Shown: positions 63,934 through 64,000 of the stretch, one piece after another
How the letters are laid out: each line of letters begins with the position of its first letter
Numbering within the stretch: position 1 is the first letter of the stretch
From: Nostoc edaphicum CCNP1411
GTDB lineage: Bacteria > Cyanobacteriota > Cyanobacteriia > Cyanobacteriales > Nostocaceae
Direction of reading: 5' to 3'
DNA: 64,000 nucleotides
Assembly: GCF_014023275.1 (NCBI RefSeq)
Contig: NZ_CP054698.1
Location: forward strand, 806,001-870,000
Program-made: the position numbers and the translations under genes
Notes under the pieces: generated by a model
What the model was told of the DNA's origin: nothing
Databases searched by the model: none
What the model saw: only the letters and a program-made list of their open reading frames with translations

Positions 63934-64000
63934 TTTTTATTCCTGGAGAGGGATTAATACTAGATCCCAAAATTAGCTTAATTGTACAATTGCACCCTGT

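Noticed and set aside
1..64000. tRNA or rRNA genes
   Set aside because: No cloverleaf-like or rRNA-like segment was recognised by eye; a dedicated tRNA scan would be decisive.

Overview
The window looks like a chromosome segment of a filamentous, heterocyst-type (Nostoc/Anabaena-like) cyanobacterium. Evidence: very many GCGATCGC-type (HIP1) octamers, 7-bp tandem repeats (STRRs), cyanobacterium-type conserved genes (DUF1823, DUF2555-like, an EGY-type site-2 protease, DUF4912), a bchH-like chelatase gene and phycobilin-type GAF photosensors. I saw no rRNA, tRNA or integrase.

Layout. 1-7.4 kb: housekeeping genes (DUF1823 fragment, an esterase, a DUF2555-like gene, coaBC overlapping a lipoate-ligase-family gene, a RemA/DUF370-like gene beside a spore-photoproduct-lyase-like radical SAM gene, a site-2 protease). 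7.4-19.5 kb: a GHL10 glycoside hydrolase, then two tandem giant paralogues (DUF4347 + VCBS + Calx-beta + RTX) with duplicated upstream regions and a decayed Calx-beta remnant in front. 19.5-25.3 kb: a 1928-residue multi-HAMP hybrid histidine kinase. 25.6-36.8 kb: an Uma2 nuclease, a GT39-like membrane protein, a BchH/CobN-family chelatase subunit with two repeat elements in its reading frame, a cell-wall amidase, a LURP-one protein and two small exported proteins.

37.1-48.4 kb: an eleven-gene type III-D CRISPR-Cas operon on the minus strand. Transcription order is cas10, cas7, csx10 (cas5), cas11-like, a cas7 with a large insertion, a PD-(D/E)XK-like protein, cas7, csx19, a fourth cas7-like RAMP, a 213-aa unknown, and cas6 with a C-terminal HTH extension. 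There is no cas1/cas2 and no array; only two CRISPR-repeat-like stem-loops lie in the cas6 leader. The separate, overlapping cas7-csx10-cas11 genes have the order of the fused Cas7-Cas5-Cas11 subunit of the III-Dv variant. Cas10 keeps GGDD but shows no HD motif.

48.8-64 kb: a signalling block. It holds an EAL-GAF-GGDEF protein and a REC-PAS-GAF-PAS-PAS-GAF histidine kinase, both with a DXCF-type cyanobacteriochrome GAF (two Cys exactly 28 residues apart). It also holds a large hybrid kinase split in two by an in-frame TAG inside an STRR tract, an XRE regulator, a phosphodiester-glycosidase-like lipoprotein and a Rho_N/DUF4912 protein. A recurring theme is small palindromic or STRR repeats inserted between and even inside genes.
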